DNA of 64,000 nucleotides from Alterisphingorhabdus sp051668705 (GCF_051668705.1 NZ_CP196351.1:1302001-1366000); one strand, 5' to 3'; counted from the first letter of the stretch, positions 36,584 through 46,596 are shown. Translations and numbers: made by a program. The notes: a model not told the origin generated them from the sequence alone.

Positions 36584-37136
36584 TTTGGTTTTGATTGCCG
36601 TTGAATCTGGCGGTGAGCCCTATGTAGAGAATGCCGTGTTCGGCATAACTGCTACGGCATGGGTTTCAATTTCCATGTTGATCCTAATCGGTATCATCCT
36701 CTGGAAAAAGGTGCCAGCAATGATCGGAGCCTCACTCGATAAACAAATTGCAGAGATTCGCTCGCATCTCGACGAAGCCAAGAATCTTCGGGAAGAAGCT
36801 GAAAAAATCCGTTCAGAATATGAGTCAAAACTGGCTTGTGCTGTCACCGAAGCTGACGAAATGAAGCAACGGGCAGAACAAGAAGCAGAAATGATTGTTG
36901 CTGAAGCCAAAGATAATGCCACTGCTTTGATTGCACGCCGCAAAAAACTGGCTGCTCAGAAAATTGACGCTGCTGAACGCGCGGCAATCGCTGATATTCA
37001 AAGTCATGTCGCAGATACAGCCATTGCAGCGTCGCAAGCGTTGATAGAAAAGCAGCATGATAAAGATAAAGACGGTGCTTTAGTGAATGAAACGATTGAC
37101 GGCCTCACCACTGCACTCGGCAAATCAGTCCATTAA
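36576..37136 (+). CDS. atpF: ATP synthase F0 subunit b
   Basis: Peripheral stalk subunit of 186 residues with an N-terminal membrane helix (about 24-42) and a long coiled coil rich in Glu, Lys and Ala. It overlaps the b' gene by 8 bp, implying coupled translation. It ends the F0 operon; the F1 genes lie elsewhere, typical of this class. Confidence 0.93.
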   Translation: MLDLVLIAVESGGEPYVENAVFGITATAWVSISMLILIGIILWKKVPAMIGASLDKQIAEIRSHLDEAKNLREEAEKIRSEYESKLACAVTEADEMKQRAEQEAEMIVAEAKDNATALIARRKKLAAQKIDAAERAAIADIQSHVADTAIAASQALIEKQHDKDKDGALVNETIDGLTTALGKSVH

Positions 37137-37215
37137 AATCATTTCTGTGCGCCGTCACGCGAATATGGCGTGATTGTTCATTCCAATTCAATATAGTGCA
37201 GGCTATTGTGCAAAC

Positions 37216-38067
37216 ATGATAGCCGCCATATTTCATCATTTTTCACGCTTGATAGCATCATGCATATTGCTTTGCATGGGCGTGCAACTCGCAAATGCAC
37301 AGCAGCGACCGCCTGAAACCGTCAAACCCGTGCTCGACAATAGCTATCATGTCGCGGCCTGTTACCCGCATGATCCAAAAGCCTTTACCCAAGGCCTCTT
37401 CTTCTATGACGGCGCTCTTTATGAAAGTACCGGCCATGTCGGGCAGTCGACCATAAGGCGCATCAACCTTGAAAGTGGTGAAGTTGAGCAATCAGCCAAT
37501 GTTCCACCGCCTTTTTTTGGTGAAGGCTCAGTACAGTGGAAAGATGAAATATTGTCTTTAAGCTGGAAAGCCGGTGTCGGATTTCGCTGGAATCTTAATG
37601 ACTTCAAAGAGAAATCTCGTTTTTCCTATGCTGGAGAGGGCTGGGGACTTACCCGCACTGACAATGAGCTTATTATGAGCGATGGCACAAATCAGCTGCG
37701 CTTCATTGACCCTGAAGATTTTTCGGAAAAGCGGCGTATTGCGGTCACGGCCAATGGCCGGCCTATTGCACGCTTGAATGAGCTGGAATGGATAGATGGC
37801 AAAATATGGGCGAATATCTGGATGAGCAGCCAGATTGTTGGCATTAACCCAGACAGCGGTGCCATCTCCTCCGTTATAAACCTCAAACCTTTGACAGATG
37901 CGATAGCCTCTAGCGATTTTAATGCTGTCCTTAATGGTATCGCTTGGGACGCGAAGGGTGAAAGATTATTGGTCACTGGTAAGCGTTGGCCATGGCTTTT
38001 TGAATTGAGAAAAGGGCCGCCCACCAAAGATGCGGGATGCAAAACCTTGCCAGCGGCAAAGCTCTGA
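37216..38067 (+). CDS. Glutaminyl-peptide cyclotransferase (plant-type), exported
   Basis: A 283-residue protein from ATG 37216 with a signal peptide (hydrophobic about 9-25, cleavage near ANAQ). The mature part is a five-bladed beta-propeller of the plant/bacterial glutaminyl cyclase family: repeated strands such as TQGLFFYDGALYESTGHVGQS and GEGWGLTRTDNELIMSDG. It would convert N-terminal glutamine to pyroglutamate in exported proteins. A TTG at 37174 is a weaker start, since the signal peptide begins at 37216. Confidence 0.88.
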   Translation: MIAAIFHHFSRLIASCILLCMGVQLANAQQRPPETVKPVLDNSYHVAACYPHDPKAFTQGLFFYDGALYESTGHVGQSTIRRINLESGEVEQSANVPPPFFGEGSVQWKDEILSLSWKAGVGFRWNLNDFKEKSRFSYAGEGWGLTRTDNELIMSDGTNQLRFIDPEDFSEKRRIAVTANGRPIARLNELEWIDGKIWANIWMSSQIVGINPDSGAISSVINLKPLTDAIASSDFNAVLNGIAWDAKGERLLVTGKRWPWLFELRKGPPTKDAGCKTLPAAKL

Positions 38068-38133
38068 ACATTTATTGCGCGGTTTATCCGGCTTTCCCTT
38101 TTCTAAAGCGCTTGCAATCGCCATAAAGTGGGC

Positions 38134-40086
38134 ATGTCTGTTGATGATCCTGACCGCCCTGATGAGAAGGGGCCCTTGCCCGATGCTCCGGACAGGTTTC
38201 GCGAAGAAAAAGCGACCTATGCGGTGCGTGGCAGTGAGTTGCCGGATATAGATCGCGGCATATCGGTCATTCAATCAGTCGTTAAAAGCCTATCATCCAC
38301 TCCCGGGGTCTATCGCATGCTCGATGCCCGTGGCGATGTGCTTTATGTTGGAAAGGCGCGAGCACTGAAGCACCGAGTGACCAGCTATACGCAGCAAGCG
38401 CGACTGCCCGGTAGGTTATTGCGTATGGTAGCGCAGACGCGCAGCATGGCGATTGTCAGCACTTCTAGCGAGGCTGAGGCCTTGCTGATGGAGGCGCAGC
38501 TCATCAAGCGCTACCGTCCACCCTATAATGTGCTGCTGCGTGATGATAAAAGTTTCCCCTATATCTTGCTACGCGATGATCATGATTTTCCCCGCATGTA
38601 CAAATATCGGGGTGCGCGCAAATATAAGGGGGAATATTTCGGCCCCTTTGCCAGTGCAGGATCAGTCACATCGACCTTAAATGCCTTGCAAAAGCTGTTT
38701 CTGCTGCGGTCGTGCAGTGACAGTTTTTTCAATAACCGCTCGCGTCCATGCCTGCTTTACCAGATAAAGCGCTGCTCTGCGCCATGCGTAGATCGTATCA
38801 GCAAAGAGGATTACGCATCTTTGGTGCGCGACTCGCGTAATTTCTTGCAGGGCAAGTCTACGGATGTGCAGGAACGTTTGGCGGCGCAGATGCAGACCGC
38901 ATCTGATGCACTCGATTTTGAAACAGCGGCACGTTATCGTGACCGTCTCAAGGCGCTGACCTTCATCCAAAGCGGGCAGGCGGTTCAGGCCAAGGGCGTA
39001 AGCGATGCCGATATTTTTGCTTTGGCGCAGCAAGGTGGAACGGCCTGTATTCAAGCATTTTTTATCCGCGCAGGGCAAAATTGGGGCAATCGCAGTTTCT
39101 TCCCTGCGCATGTTAATGATGTCGACCCCGGCCAGATTTTAACCAGCTTCATCATGCAGTTTTATCAAGACGTGCCGCCGCCGAAACTGATTTTGGTTGA
39201 TCGGCCGCTGCATGAGCAAGAGCTGGTCAATGAAGCCCTGTCCGACAGGGTTAGCGGCGCATTGGAGATTGCAGTGCCAGTGCGTGGTGGGCGTAAAAAG
39301 CTGATAAGCGATGCTGCGCGCAATGCTGCTGAAGCATTGCAACGGCGTGTCGCGGAATCGAGCAGCCAACAAAAAAATATTCAGGCGCTTGCCGATTTTC
39401 TGGAACTTGACGGTCCGCCGCAACGCATCGAGGTTTACGATAATAGCCATATTCAGGGCAGCCATGCGCTGGGCGCGATGATCGTGGCCGGCCCGGAAGG
39501 TTTTATCAAAAACGCCTATCGCAAATTTAACATCAAGGATGAATCAACGGTACCGGGTGATGATTTCGCGATGATGCGCGAGATGCTCCACCGCCGTTTT
39601 GCCCGCGCTCAGCAGGAAGACCCCGAGAGGACATCGGGTAACTGGCCGGACTTGCTGTTGATTGATGGCGGCAAGGGGCAGGTAAGCGCTGTTGAAGGGG
39701 TTATGGCGGAACTGGGCATTGACGATGTGCCTTTTGTTGGCGTCGCCAAGGGGCCGGATCGCAATGCGGGAAGAGAGACTTTCTACTTTCCAGATGGCCG
39801 CGAGGCGACATTGCCGATGAACAATGCGTTGCTTTTCTTTCTGCAAAGGCTGCGTGACGAGGCGCATCGTTTCGCTATTGGGGCCCATCGTAAGAAACGA
39901 ACGGCTGCTATGGGCACAAGTCCGCTTGATGAAGTTCCGGGCATTGGTCCAACGCGCAAAAAGGCATTGTTAATGCATTTTGGTACGGCGCGTGCCGTGC
40001 GCAATGCTTCACGCGATGATCTGCGCCGTGCGCCCGGAATTTCGGCCGCAATGGCTGACAGCGTTTACGATTTCTTCCACGGCTAA
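38134..40086 (+). CDS. uvrC: Excinuclease ABC subunit C
   Basis: Makes both incisions in nucleotide-excision repair. It has 650 residues from ATG 38134 (GTG 38128 adds two). Domains in order: GIY-YIG endonuclease (TPGVYRMLDARGDVLYVGKAR), a CxxxC-containing segment, the UVR motif that contacts UvrB, the RNase H-like endonuclease domain with IEVYDNSHIQGSHALG, and a tandem helix-hairpin-helix end (IGPTRKKALLMHFG and APGISAAMA). The stop is 4 bp before recO. Confidence 0.97.
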   Translation: MSVDDPDRPDEKGPLPDAPDRFREEKATYAVRGSELPDIDRGISVIQSVVKSLSSTPGVYRMLDARGDVLYVGKARALKHRVTSYTQQARLPGRLLRMVAQTRSMAIVSTSSEAEALLMEAQLIKRYRPPYNVLLRDDKSFPYILLRDDHDFPRMYKYRGARKYKGEYFGPFASAGSVTSTLNALQKLFLLRSCSDSFFNNRSRPCLLYQIKRCSAPCVDRISKEDYASLVRDSRNFLQGKSTDVQERLAAQMQTASDALDFETAARYRDRLKALTFIQSGQAVQAKGVSDADIFALAQQGGTACIQAFFIRAGQNWGNRSFFPAHVNDVDPGQILTSFIMQFYQDVPPPKLILVDRPLHEQELVNEALSDRVSGALEIAVPVRGGRKKLISDAARNAAEALQRRVAESSSQQKNIQALADFLELDGPPQRIEVYDNSHIQGSHALGAMIVAGPEGFIKNAYRKFNIKDESTVPGDDFAMMREMLHRRFARAQQEDPERTSGNWPDLLLIDGGKGQVSAVEGVMAELGIDDVPFVGVAKGPDRNAGRETFYFPDGREATLPMNNALLFFLQRLRDEAHRFAIGAHRKKRTAAMGTSPLDEVPGIGPTRKKALLMHFGTARAVRNASRDDLRRAPGISAAMADSVYDFFHG

Positions 40087-40090
40087 GCAC

Positions 40091-40843
40091 GTGCATATAA
40101 CCCCCTTTGATCGCGCTATTGTCTGCACCGTTAAACGGCATGGGGAAAGTTCGGTCATTGTGCGCTTGATGACCAGTGAGCAGGGGCTTTGCGCAGGCTA
40201 TGTTCGCGGCGGTCATGCACGGGCACGGCGACCAATTTGGCAACCGGGCAATATCATTAACGGTCAATTGAAAAGCCGTGTCGAAGGACAGTTGGCCAGC
40301 TTGCAGGGTGAGCTGCAATTGTCCAGAGCGCCGCATTATTCCGAAGCCTTGGCGAGTGAGGCCATAAGCTGGATATGTCATGGCGCGGCCTTCATGCTGC
40401 CCGAGGGCCAAAGCTATCCGCAACTTTACACTGGATGTGCAGCTTTGTTGGACGCTGTGACTATGGCTCCGTCTGCCCGTGGCTGGGCAGAGGCTCTTAT
40501 ACGCTATGAATTATTATTGTTGGCGCAACTAGGTTTCGGCCTCGACTTGGACGTCTGCGCGGTTACGGGGGACGAGCATGACCTGACTTATGTGAGCCCG
40601 CGCACTGGCCGCGCTGTTAGCGAAGCGGCTGCGGGTACTTATCGTAAGATATTATTGCCATTGCCATCTTTCCTGAGTGAAGCTGCTGTCAGCGAAGAGT
40701 CGCGCCCATCTTCGCAAGACCTGTGTAATGGGCTGGACCTCACGGGGTATTTTCTCAAAAAACACTGTTTTTCGGAACGTGGTCAGGATATTTTTGCGGG
40801 GCGGGATCGTTTGATAGAGCGCTTGAGAACGGCTTTGCTGTGA
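40091..40843 (+). CDS. recO: DNA repair protein RecO
   Basis: RecFOR recombination mediator of 250 residues. The start is GTG 40091, 4 bp after the uvrC stop; the first residues VHITPFDRAIVCTVKRHGE match the N-terminal OB fold. The frame is open upstream inside uvrC, but no homology lies there. The C-terminal domain is alpha-helical. A ribosome site is not obvious, so translation may be coupled to uvrC. Confidence 0.9.
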   Translation: MHITPFDRAIVCTVKRHGESSVIVRLMTSEQGLCAGYVRGGHARARRPIWQPGNIINGQLKSRVEGQLASLQGELQLSRAPHYSEALASEAISWICHGAAFMLPEGQSYPQLYTGCAALLDAVTMAPSARGWAEALIRYELLLLAQLGFGLDLDVCAVTGDEHDLTYVSPRTGRAVSEAAAGTYRKILLPLPSFLSEAAVSEESRPSSQDLCNGLDLTGYFLKKHCFSERGQDIFAGRDRLIERLRTALL

Positions 40844-40929
40844 CCACATGATCTGGCCATGATACGATTAATTTCACTTTTGCGAGACAGAGGCTTTGCA
40901 TTGTCGGATTTTATCGGCATAATTTCTTT

Positions 40930-41328
40930 ATGCAGAGTCTCTTTGATTATAGCGCCGAAACGGAAGACGTAATTGTGCGTGTGGCCGTGAGCTTTTTGCC
41001 CGAGCAATCACGCAGTGATGATGCGCGTTGGTTCTGGGCCTATCATGTGCGGATCGAGAATCATGGAGATATGGCGGTCAAACTTTTGACTAGGCATTGG
41101 CTTATAACCGATGGTAGAGGCGGCCAGCATCATGTTGATGGCGAGGGCGTTGTGGGAGAGCAGCCCTATCTTCAGCCCGGAGAAACCCATGATTATGTCT
41201 CTGGCTGTCCATTGAATACGCCAACCGGCAGGATGGAAGGCATATTTCGCCTTATGCGCGATGATGACAGTATAGTGAATGCGACCATCCCGCGCTTCCC
41301 GCTAGTGGCACCGGCAATAGCAAGATGA
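40930..41328 (+). CDS. apaG: ApaG protein
   Basis: A 132-residue fibronectin-III-like fold protein with the ApaG signature (FWAYHVRIEN, LTRHWLITD, GVVGEQPYLQPGE, FSYTSG-like DYVSGCPLNTPTG). It is linked in enterics to divalent cation tolerance; the biochemical role is unclear. Stop and LysR start overlap (ATGA). Confidence 0.95.
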   Translation: MQSLFDYSAETEDVIVRVAVSFLPEQSRSDDARWFWAYHVRIENHGDMAVKLLTRHWLITDGRGGQHHVDGEGVVGEQPYLQPGETHDYVSGCPLNTPTGRMEGIFRLMRDDDSIVNATIPRFPLVAPAIAR

Positions 41329-42152
41329 AACGCACATTATTGCCGCTTAACGGCTTGCGTGTGTTTGATGCTGCTGCACGCCATTTAAGTTTCACCAGAG
41401 CTGCTGATGAACTTGCTGTGACACCAGCCGCAGTTGGCCAGCAAATACGCGCTCTGGAGGATTTGCTGGGGGTTATCCTTTTCCGCCGTACACCTAAGGG
41501 GTTGGAACTCACTGATGAGGCTTTGATGGGGCTTGATGCCCTAAGAAGCGGCTTCTTGCAGTTTGAAGAGGCTGTACGCGCCATACAGGCCGGTCAATCA
41601 AGCTATAGACTGACCATAGCCGCGCCGCGCGATTTTACGGAAAAGTGGTTGCATGCAAAATTGGCAGACTTTGCCAAGGCCAATCCGGAAATTCGCTATA
41701 ACTTGGTTGATCTCGATGGCGATGTCGATTTTACTGAGGCGAATCTGGATATAGCGATCATGCTGGCTGAAGGGCCGGGCGATCATGAAGGCATGGTATT
41801 GGCTGAGGGTGAATTTGTTTGCGTTTGCGCTCCCAATTTTGACGCACATGACAATCAAAAAAATGCACAGATAGTGTGGCCGGGCTGTCCAAGAGAAGAA
41901 CGCAGTCAGAAGCAAGAAGAAGAGCCCTATTTGCAAGTTGGTGATGCTGGCTTGGCTATTGAAATGGCCGCTGCTGGTCTGGGCTATGCCAGTGTGCCGC
42001 TTTTGTTAGCACAGCAGGATCTTAGCGCCGGCCGTGTCATTGTCCATAAAGCAGCCCGACCATCGCGCCGTTCTTATTGGATGGTTGCACCATTGCCGCA
42101 ATGGAGGCAGAAAAAGGTCAAAGCCTTGGTTGCTGCACTGAGTGCTGAGTAA
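41325..42152 (+). CDS. LysR-family regulator, GcvA-like
   Basis: A 275-residue protein. The winged helix is at about 5-65 (LNGLRVFDAAARHLSFTRAADELAVTPAAVGQQIRALE). The effector domain follows from about residue 88. The N-terminal style, LPLNGLRVFDAAARHLSFT, matches the GcvA/AmpR subgroup that controls glycine cleavage or beta-lactamase genes. A beta-lactamase-fold gene lies next door but convergently, not divergently as in classic AmpR pairs. The target is unknown. Confidence 0.85.
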   Translation: MKRTLLPLNGLRVFDAAARHLSFTRAADELAVTPAAVGQQIRALEDLLGVILFRRTPKGLELTDEALMGLDALRSGFLQFEEAVRAIQAGQSSYRLTIAAPRDFTEKWLHAKLADFAKANPEIRYNLVDLDGDVDFTEANLDIAIMLAEGPGDHEGMVLAEGEFVCVCAPNFDAHDNQKNAQIVWPGCPREERSQKQEEEPYLQVGDAGLAIEMAAAGLGYASVPLLLAQQDLSAGRVIVHKAARPSRRSYWMVAPLPQWRQKKVKALVAALSAE

Positions 42153-42170
42153 TCCGGTCGAGGGCAATCT

Positions 42171-43511
42171 CTAGCGATCTGACAAGAGATTGAGCAATCG
42201 TGTCGCAAGTGCCAGAAAGCGGCCTTCGTCAACAGGCTGATTAACATCATTCCAGTGCATTGAGATGATATATTTTCGGCCTTGCCATGACTTTGTCAGA
42301 AAGTTCAAAGACATAACACCTGCTTCCGACCCACCTTTATAGCCCAGATATTGCCACTGCTCGGCTGCAAGGGGGCCAGCACCATTGTTTATTGCCATGA
42401 TTTCCCGCGCTGTATCGCTCGCATTATCATCTAGATAAGCGAGCAGCCGGACAATATCATCAGGGCTGGCAAACCATTCAATTTCATTCACCAATGTCGG
42501 CCGTGCGGTTAGAAACCCGAAGTCGATACTTTCCAACGTCAATAAAGGGTCTATCTGGCGCAAATAGACACTTCGCTTCTCGCCCTTTTGGCCAAGATAT
42601 ATATCACGAAGCGCTGCATTGCCCGGTGTTTTTAGCGCGGTAACTTGGCGTGTCATCAAAAATGGTGTGAATTCGGACGGCTTATTGTGTCCTGCTTTGC
42701 GCACGATCGATTGCAGTGCATCCTGCCCCAATATGCGGATCAATGTATCGGTCGCGCTATTATCGCTAACTGAGATCATAAGAGTTGCCAATGTCTGCAA
42801 TGTCATGGGCATATTGTCAGGCCAGTCCTGACTAACTCCGGAAGGATGGGATTTTGGACCAAGCCTGACAACATCAGACCATTTGCGTTGGCCAGACTGT
42901 ATCTGGCGATCCAATTCTGCGAGGATGTAGAGTTTGAAGGTAGAGGCAATCGCAAAACGTGATGTGCTGTCTTTTCCGGCTATTGATAGCAATGTTCCGT
43001 TTTTAATCTCTGTTACGCTTACTCCCGTTCGACCGGGCAGATCAGCGATTGATTGCAGCACTTCATCTATGCTGCTGTCTGCGCTCGCAAAACCTGTAAT
43101 TCTGAAACCAGAGATTACATTGGGATCATTGGGTTCAAGAGAAATGATAAACTGCCCGATTGATTTCTCATATTGCACACGAAAGGTGGCATAATTGGGG
43201 TCGCGTTCGGTGATGGAAAGAATAGTCAGAGGCTTTCCGTGCTGACTGGTCAATTGACTAACAATAAGGCGCAATTGCTCTGTGGAAACAGCATTGCGAA
43301 AATTCTGATTGAATATGTCGCTTTTAATGTCTTCACCTTGCAACAATGCAAAAATATCGTTGATCCTGCGTTGCATCGGGGCGTCAGCGCTATTAGGTGC
43401 AGGCGCTAATTGCGGGCTGGCTATAGCCGAACCCTGAGGCAATAAAATTTGGCTGCTGAAAAACAGAGCCAGCAAAAGGGTCTTTAAATATCCTTTTGCA
43501 TGGTTAGGCAT
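42171..43511 (-). CDS. Exported serine hydrolase, class A beta-lactamase fold
   Basis: A 446-residue protein with a signal peptide (hydrophobic about 10-25). The first third (about 45-140) looks like an extra NTF2/ORF12-type N-terminal domain. The rest is the class A fold: active-site STFK (Ser190, Lys193), SDN (249-251) and KGG (392-394) in place of KTG. The third motif is unusual for a true beta-lactamase. I would call it a serine hydrolase of the beta-lactamase family, not a proven resistance enzyme. The ATG lies inside the parE end, an 8-bp overlap, so it is co-transcribed with parE. Confidence 0.85.
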   Translation of the reverse strand: MPNHAKGYLKTLLLALFFSSQILLPQGSAIASPQLAPAPNSADAPMQRRINDIFALLQGEDIKSDIFNQNFRNAVSTEQLRLIVSQLTSQHGKPLTILSITERDPNYATFRVQYEKSIGQFIISLEPNDPNVISGFRITGFASADSSIDEVLQSIADLPGRTGVSVTEIKNGTLLSIAGKDSTSRFAIASTFKLYILAELDRQIQSGQRKWSDVVRLGPKSHPSGVSQDWPDNMPMTLQTLATLMISVSDNSATDTLIRILGQDALQSIVRKAGHNKPSEFTPFLMTRQVTALKTPGNAALRDIYLGQKGEKRSVYLRQIDPLLTLESIDFGFLTARPTLVNEIEWFASPDDIVRLLAYLDDNASDTAREIMAINNGAGPLAAEQWQYLGYKGGSEAGVMSLNFLTKSWQGRKYIISMHWNDVNQPVDEGRFLALATRLLNLLSDR

Positions 43512-45492
43512 CAATAGTGTCCCGATCCACTTCTGACGCATTATCTTGAATAAAACGGAACCTGTGCTCAGGATGCTTGCCCATCAGACGATCAATCAAA
43601 TCCTTTGTGCCAGCCCGATCCTGATATTCACGAGGCAGCTTGATTTTCAATAATGTCCGGCTTTTTGGGTCCATTGTCGTTTCGCGCAGTTGTTTGGGAT
43701 TCATCTCCCCCAAACCTTTAAAGCGACTGACCTCGACCTTTTTGCCTTTGAATAGGGTTTTCTCAAGCTCCGCACGATGTGCATCATCCCGCGCATAGGT
43801 ACTTTGTGCGCCAGACACGAGACGATATAGCGGTGGCTGCGCGAGATAGAGATGACCGTTCTTCACCAGTTCTGACATTTCCTGGAAAAAGAATGTCATC
43901 AACAAGGTCGCAATATGCGCCCCATCAACATCAGCATCGGTCATCACGATGATGCGGTCATAGCGCAGAGCAGTATGATCGCATTGCTTACCCATGCCAC
44001 AACCCAAGGCTTGGGCAATGTCGGCAATTTCCTGATTGGCATGGATTTTCGCGCTTGTGGCGGAAGCAACGTTGAGGATTTTGCCGCGAATTGGCAGGAT
44101 GGCCTGTGTAATGCGGTCACGTGCCTGTTTGGCGGAACCGCTAGCGCTGTCACCCTCTACAATGAACAATTCTGTGGTGACATCTTTGCCACCGGTGCAA
44201 TCAGTTAATTTGCCGGGCAATCGCAATTTGCGCGACGATGTCGCAGTTTTGCGTTTTACCTCACGCTCCGCCTTGCGTTTTAGGCGTTCGTCCATCCGCT
44301 CCAAAACTATGCCGAGCAAAGCTTTGCCGCGGTCCATATTATCGGACAGAAAATGATCAAAATGGTCACGCACGGCATTTTCCACCAACTTGGCAGCATT
44401 GGCTGAGGTTAAGCGATCTTTCGTCTGGCTTTGAAATTGCGGGTCACGGATAAAGACGGACAGCATCATTTCCGCGCCTGTCATAATATCATCGGCGACC
44501 AACTGACTGGCCTTTTTCAGATTGACCAATTCACCAAAAGCACGGAGCGATTTTAACAAAGCTGCGCGCATGCCATTTTCATGCGTACCGCCATCAGGGG
44601 TAGGGATGGTGTTACAATACCAGCTATGGCTGCCTTCGCTCCATAATGGCCAAGCGACAGCCCATTCAACGCGGCCCTCGGCGTCTGGAAAGTCTTGTTT
44701 GCCGTGAAAGAATTCTGATGTCGCACATTCACGTGAACCAAGCTGCTCGCGCAGATGATCCGACAGGCCGCCGGGGAAGCAGAATGTGGCTTGCTCTGGA
44801 ACATCGTCACTGGTGAGTTCAGGGGAGCAGCGCCAGCGTATTTCTACGCCTGCAAACAAATAAGCCTTTGAACGTGCAAGCCTGAATAATCGCGCAGGCT
44901 TGAACTTCGCTTTTTCACCAAAAATCTCTGTATCAGGAACAAATCTTATGCTTGTACCGCGCCGGTTTGGCGCGCTGCCCACCTTTTCGAGCGGTGCCAG
45001 TGACTTCCCTTGAGAGAATTTCTGGACATATAGTGACTTTTCGCGAGCGACTTCGACACGTGTTTCGCTCGATAGAGCATTAACAACGGATACACCAACG
45101 CCGTGCAAACCGCCGCTAGTCGCATAGGCCTTGTCAGTAAATTTGCCGCCCGAATGCAATGTTGTCAAAATCACCTCCAAAGCAGACTTGCCAGGATATT
45201 TTGGATGTGGGTCGACGGGAATACCGCGACCATTGTCTGAAATGGTCAGTCTATTGTCAGGCTCTAGGAAAATCTCAATTCGGTTAGCATGGCCGGCAAC
45301 GGCTTCGTCCATGCTGTTGTCCAACACTTCTGCTGCAAGATGGTGCAGGGCGCGCTCATCAATGCCGCCAATGTACATACCTGGGCGCTTGCGAACCGGC
45401 TCAAGCCCTTCCAGCACCTCAATGGCGGTGGCATCATAATTTCCCGAACTGGATTGTGGGGCGCTAGCAAAGAGATCATCATCATTATCCAT
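43504..45492 (-). CDS. parE: DNA topoisomerase IV subunit B
   Basis: ATPase subunit of topoisomerase IV, 662 residues. The GHKL ATP site is clear (EVLDNSMDEA, ISDNGRGIP, GLHGVGVSVVNALS) and the TOPRIM domain contains VEGDSASG and the DADVDGAHI metal site. Alphaproteobacterial features are the start IEVLEGLEPVRKRPGMYIG and the tail EYQDRAGTKDLIDRLMGKHPEHRF. It is divergent from the Cys-less DUF547 gene. Confidence 0.96.
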   Translation of the reverse strand: MDNDDDLFASAPQSSSGNYDATAIEVLEGLEPVRKRPGMYIGGIDERALHHLAAEVLDNSMDEAVAGHANRIEIFLEPDNRLTISDNGRGIPVDPHPKYPGKSALEVILTTLHSGGKFTDKAYATSGGLHGVGVSVVNALSSETRVEVAREKSLYVQKFSQGKSLAPLEKVGSAPNRRGTSIRFVPDTEIFGEKAKFKPARLFRLARSKAYLFAGVEIRWRCSPELTSDDVPEQATFCFPGGLSDHLREQLGSRECATSEFFHGKQDFPDAEGRVEWAVAWPLWSEGSHSWYCNTIPTPDGGTHENGMRAALLKSLRAFGELVNLKKASQLVADDIMTGAEMMLSVFIRDPQFQSQTKDRLTSANAAKLVENAVRDHFDHFLSDNMDRGKALLGIVLERMDERLKRKAEREVKRKTATSSRKLRLPGKLTDCTGGKDVTTELFIVEGDSASGSAKQARDRITQAILPIRGKILNVASATSAKIHANQEIADIAQALGCGMGKQCDHTALRYDRIIVMTDADVDGAHIATLLMTFFFQEMSELVKNGHLYLAQPPLYRLVSGAQSTYARDDAHRAELEKTLFKGKKVEVSRFKGLGEMNPKQLRETTMDPKSRTLLKIKLPREYQDRAGTKDLIDRLMGKHPEHRFRFIQDNASEVDRDTIDA

Positions 45493-45628
45493 GCGGTCAC
45501 ATTAGTGCGCGAACAAGCCGCTGTACAAGGAAGATCGCCATTTATCTCCACAGTCTTATGACAGGTTGTAACTTTTTTACCATGGCGTGCGAAACCCAAG
45601 CAACGAGACTATAATCTGGAGGTTGAAA

Positions 45629-46552
45629 ATGCAGGCTGCTAAAAAGATATTGTTCACTGGATTAGCTGGATTAGCCATTTTGGCGGCAGGGCAAAGCGCC
45701 GTCGCGCAATTTGGAAACCCCACACAGGTTGAAAAATTCGCTGTTCATGATGAGAACAGTATTTCAGCAATCTCCTATTCTGTTATTGATCAAATTCTGG
45801 AAGCCTTTGTTATCGAAGAGCGTGGCCGCAGCGTAGTACGTTACAGCGTGATGAAAGGCGCAGGCCAGCGTGCTATTGAAAGTGTCGTGAGCGGATTTGA
45901 AAATATTCCACCTGCTAAACTCAATCGTGATGAGCAGCTCGCTTTTTGGCTAAATCTCCGTACACTAATGGTTCTACACAGTACCAGTTCGGCATATCCA
46001 TCGGCCGATCCGAAGCTATTATTACAACCTAATAGCGGCTTTCTTAATACACCTCTGATTACCATTTCGGAGGAAGATTTGAGTATTAGTGATGTCGACA
46101 ACATTTTGCTAACACATTGGAAGGATGAACCCAATTTGGTGTTCGGCCTTTTTGTTCCGACGCAAGGTAGCCCAGACTTCCCAGTAAAAGCGTTTGACGG
46201 GGCTTCTGTAAAAGAAGATTTGGAAGCTTTGGGCCGCAAATTTGTTAATCGCAAAGACGTGGTTAAGGCAAGCAAAGGTAAAGTGACAATAGCGCAATTC
46301 CTGGTCGATTATCAGGATCATTTTGGCGGTGAGGCTGGTTTGGTTTCTCATGCGAAATCCTTGGCGTCACCAAAATTAGCAGCGAAATGGTCACAAACTG
46401 CACGATTACAGCCTAAAGCCAATTGGAGTTTGAACGAACGTAAAGAGCGCAGTCTTGCAGCTGGTCGCGGTCGTGGCGGTTTTGGAGGCGCTGGTGGCGG
46501 CTTTTCTGGAGGCGGTGGCGGATTCTCTGGCGGAGGTGGCGGCGGCTCATAA
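45629..46552 (+). CDS. DUF547 paralogue without cysteines, with glycine-rich tail
   Basis: A 307-residue exported protein: signal peptide (hydrophobic about 7-21, cleavage near AVAQ), then a DUF547-like domain (about 40-265; NRDEQLAFWLNLRT corresponds to the conserved QLAFWINLYNA of the family). Residues 279-307 are mostly Gly with Ser, Phe and Arg. The family's Cys-containing motif, seen as NCASIGCP in the second copy 2.4 kb away, is replaced here by VPTQGSP and the whole protein has no Cys. It may be a non-catalytic or structural form. ATG 45629 is preceded by GGAGG at good spacing. Confidence 0.8.
   Translation: MQAAKKILFTGLAGLAILAAGQSAVAQFGNPTQVEKFAVHDENSISAISYSVIDQILEAFVIEERGRSVVRYSVMKGAGQRAIESVVSGFENIPPAKLNRDEQLAFWLNLRTLMVLHSTSSAYPSADPKLLLQPNSGFLNTPLITISEEDLSISDVDNILLTHWKDEPNLVFGLFVPTQGSPDFPVKAFDGASVKEDLEALGRKFVNRKDVVKASKGKVTIAQFLVDYQDHFGGEAGLVSHAKSLASPKLAAKWSQTARLQPKANWSLNERKERSLAAGRGRGGFGGAGGGFSGGGGGFSGGGGGGS
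46463..46549 (+). repeat. Low-complexity glycine repeat in the DUF547 tail
   Basis: About 29 codons of Gly-rich code. Units of the form GGGFSGGGG recur (GGAGGGFS, then GGGGGFS, then GGGGGGS). The repeat stays in frame and ends at the stop codon. Confidence 0.9.
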
Positions 46553-46596
46553 ACAGACGCCATAATCAAGTAGATTGCTAATTGTAGGATAGTCTG

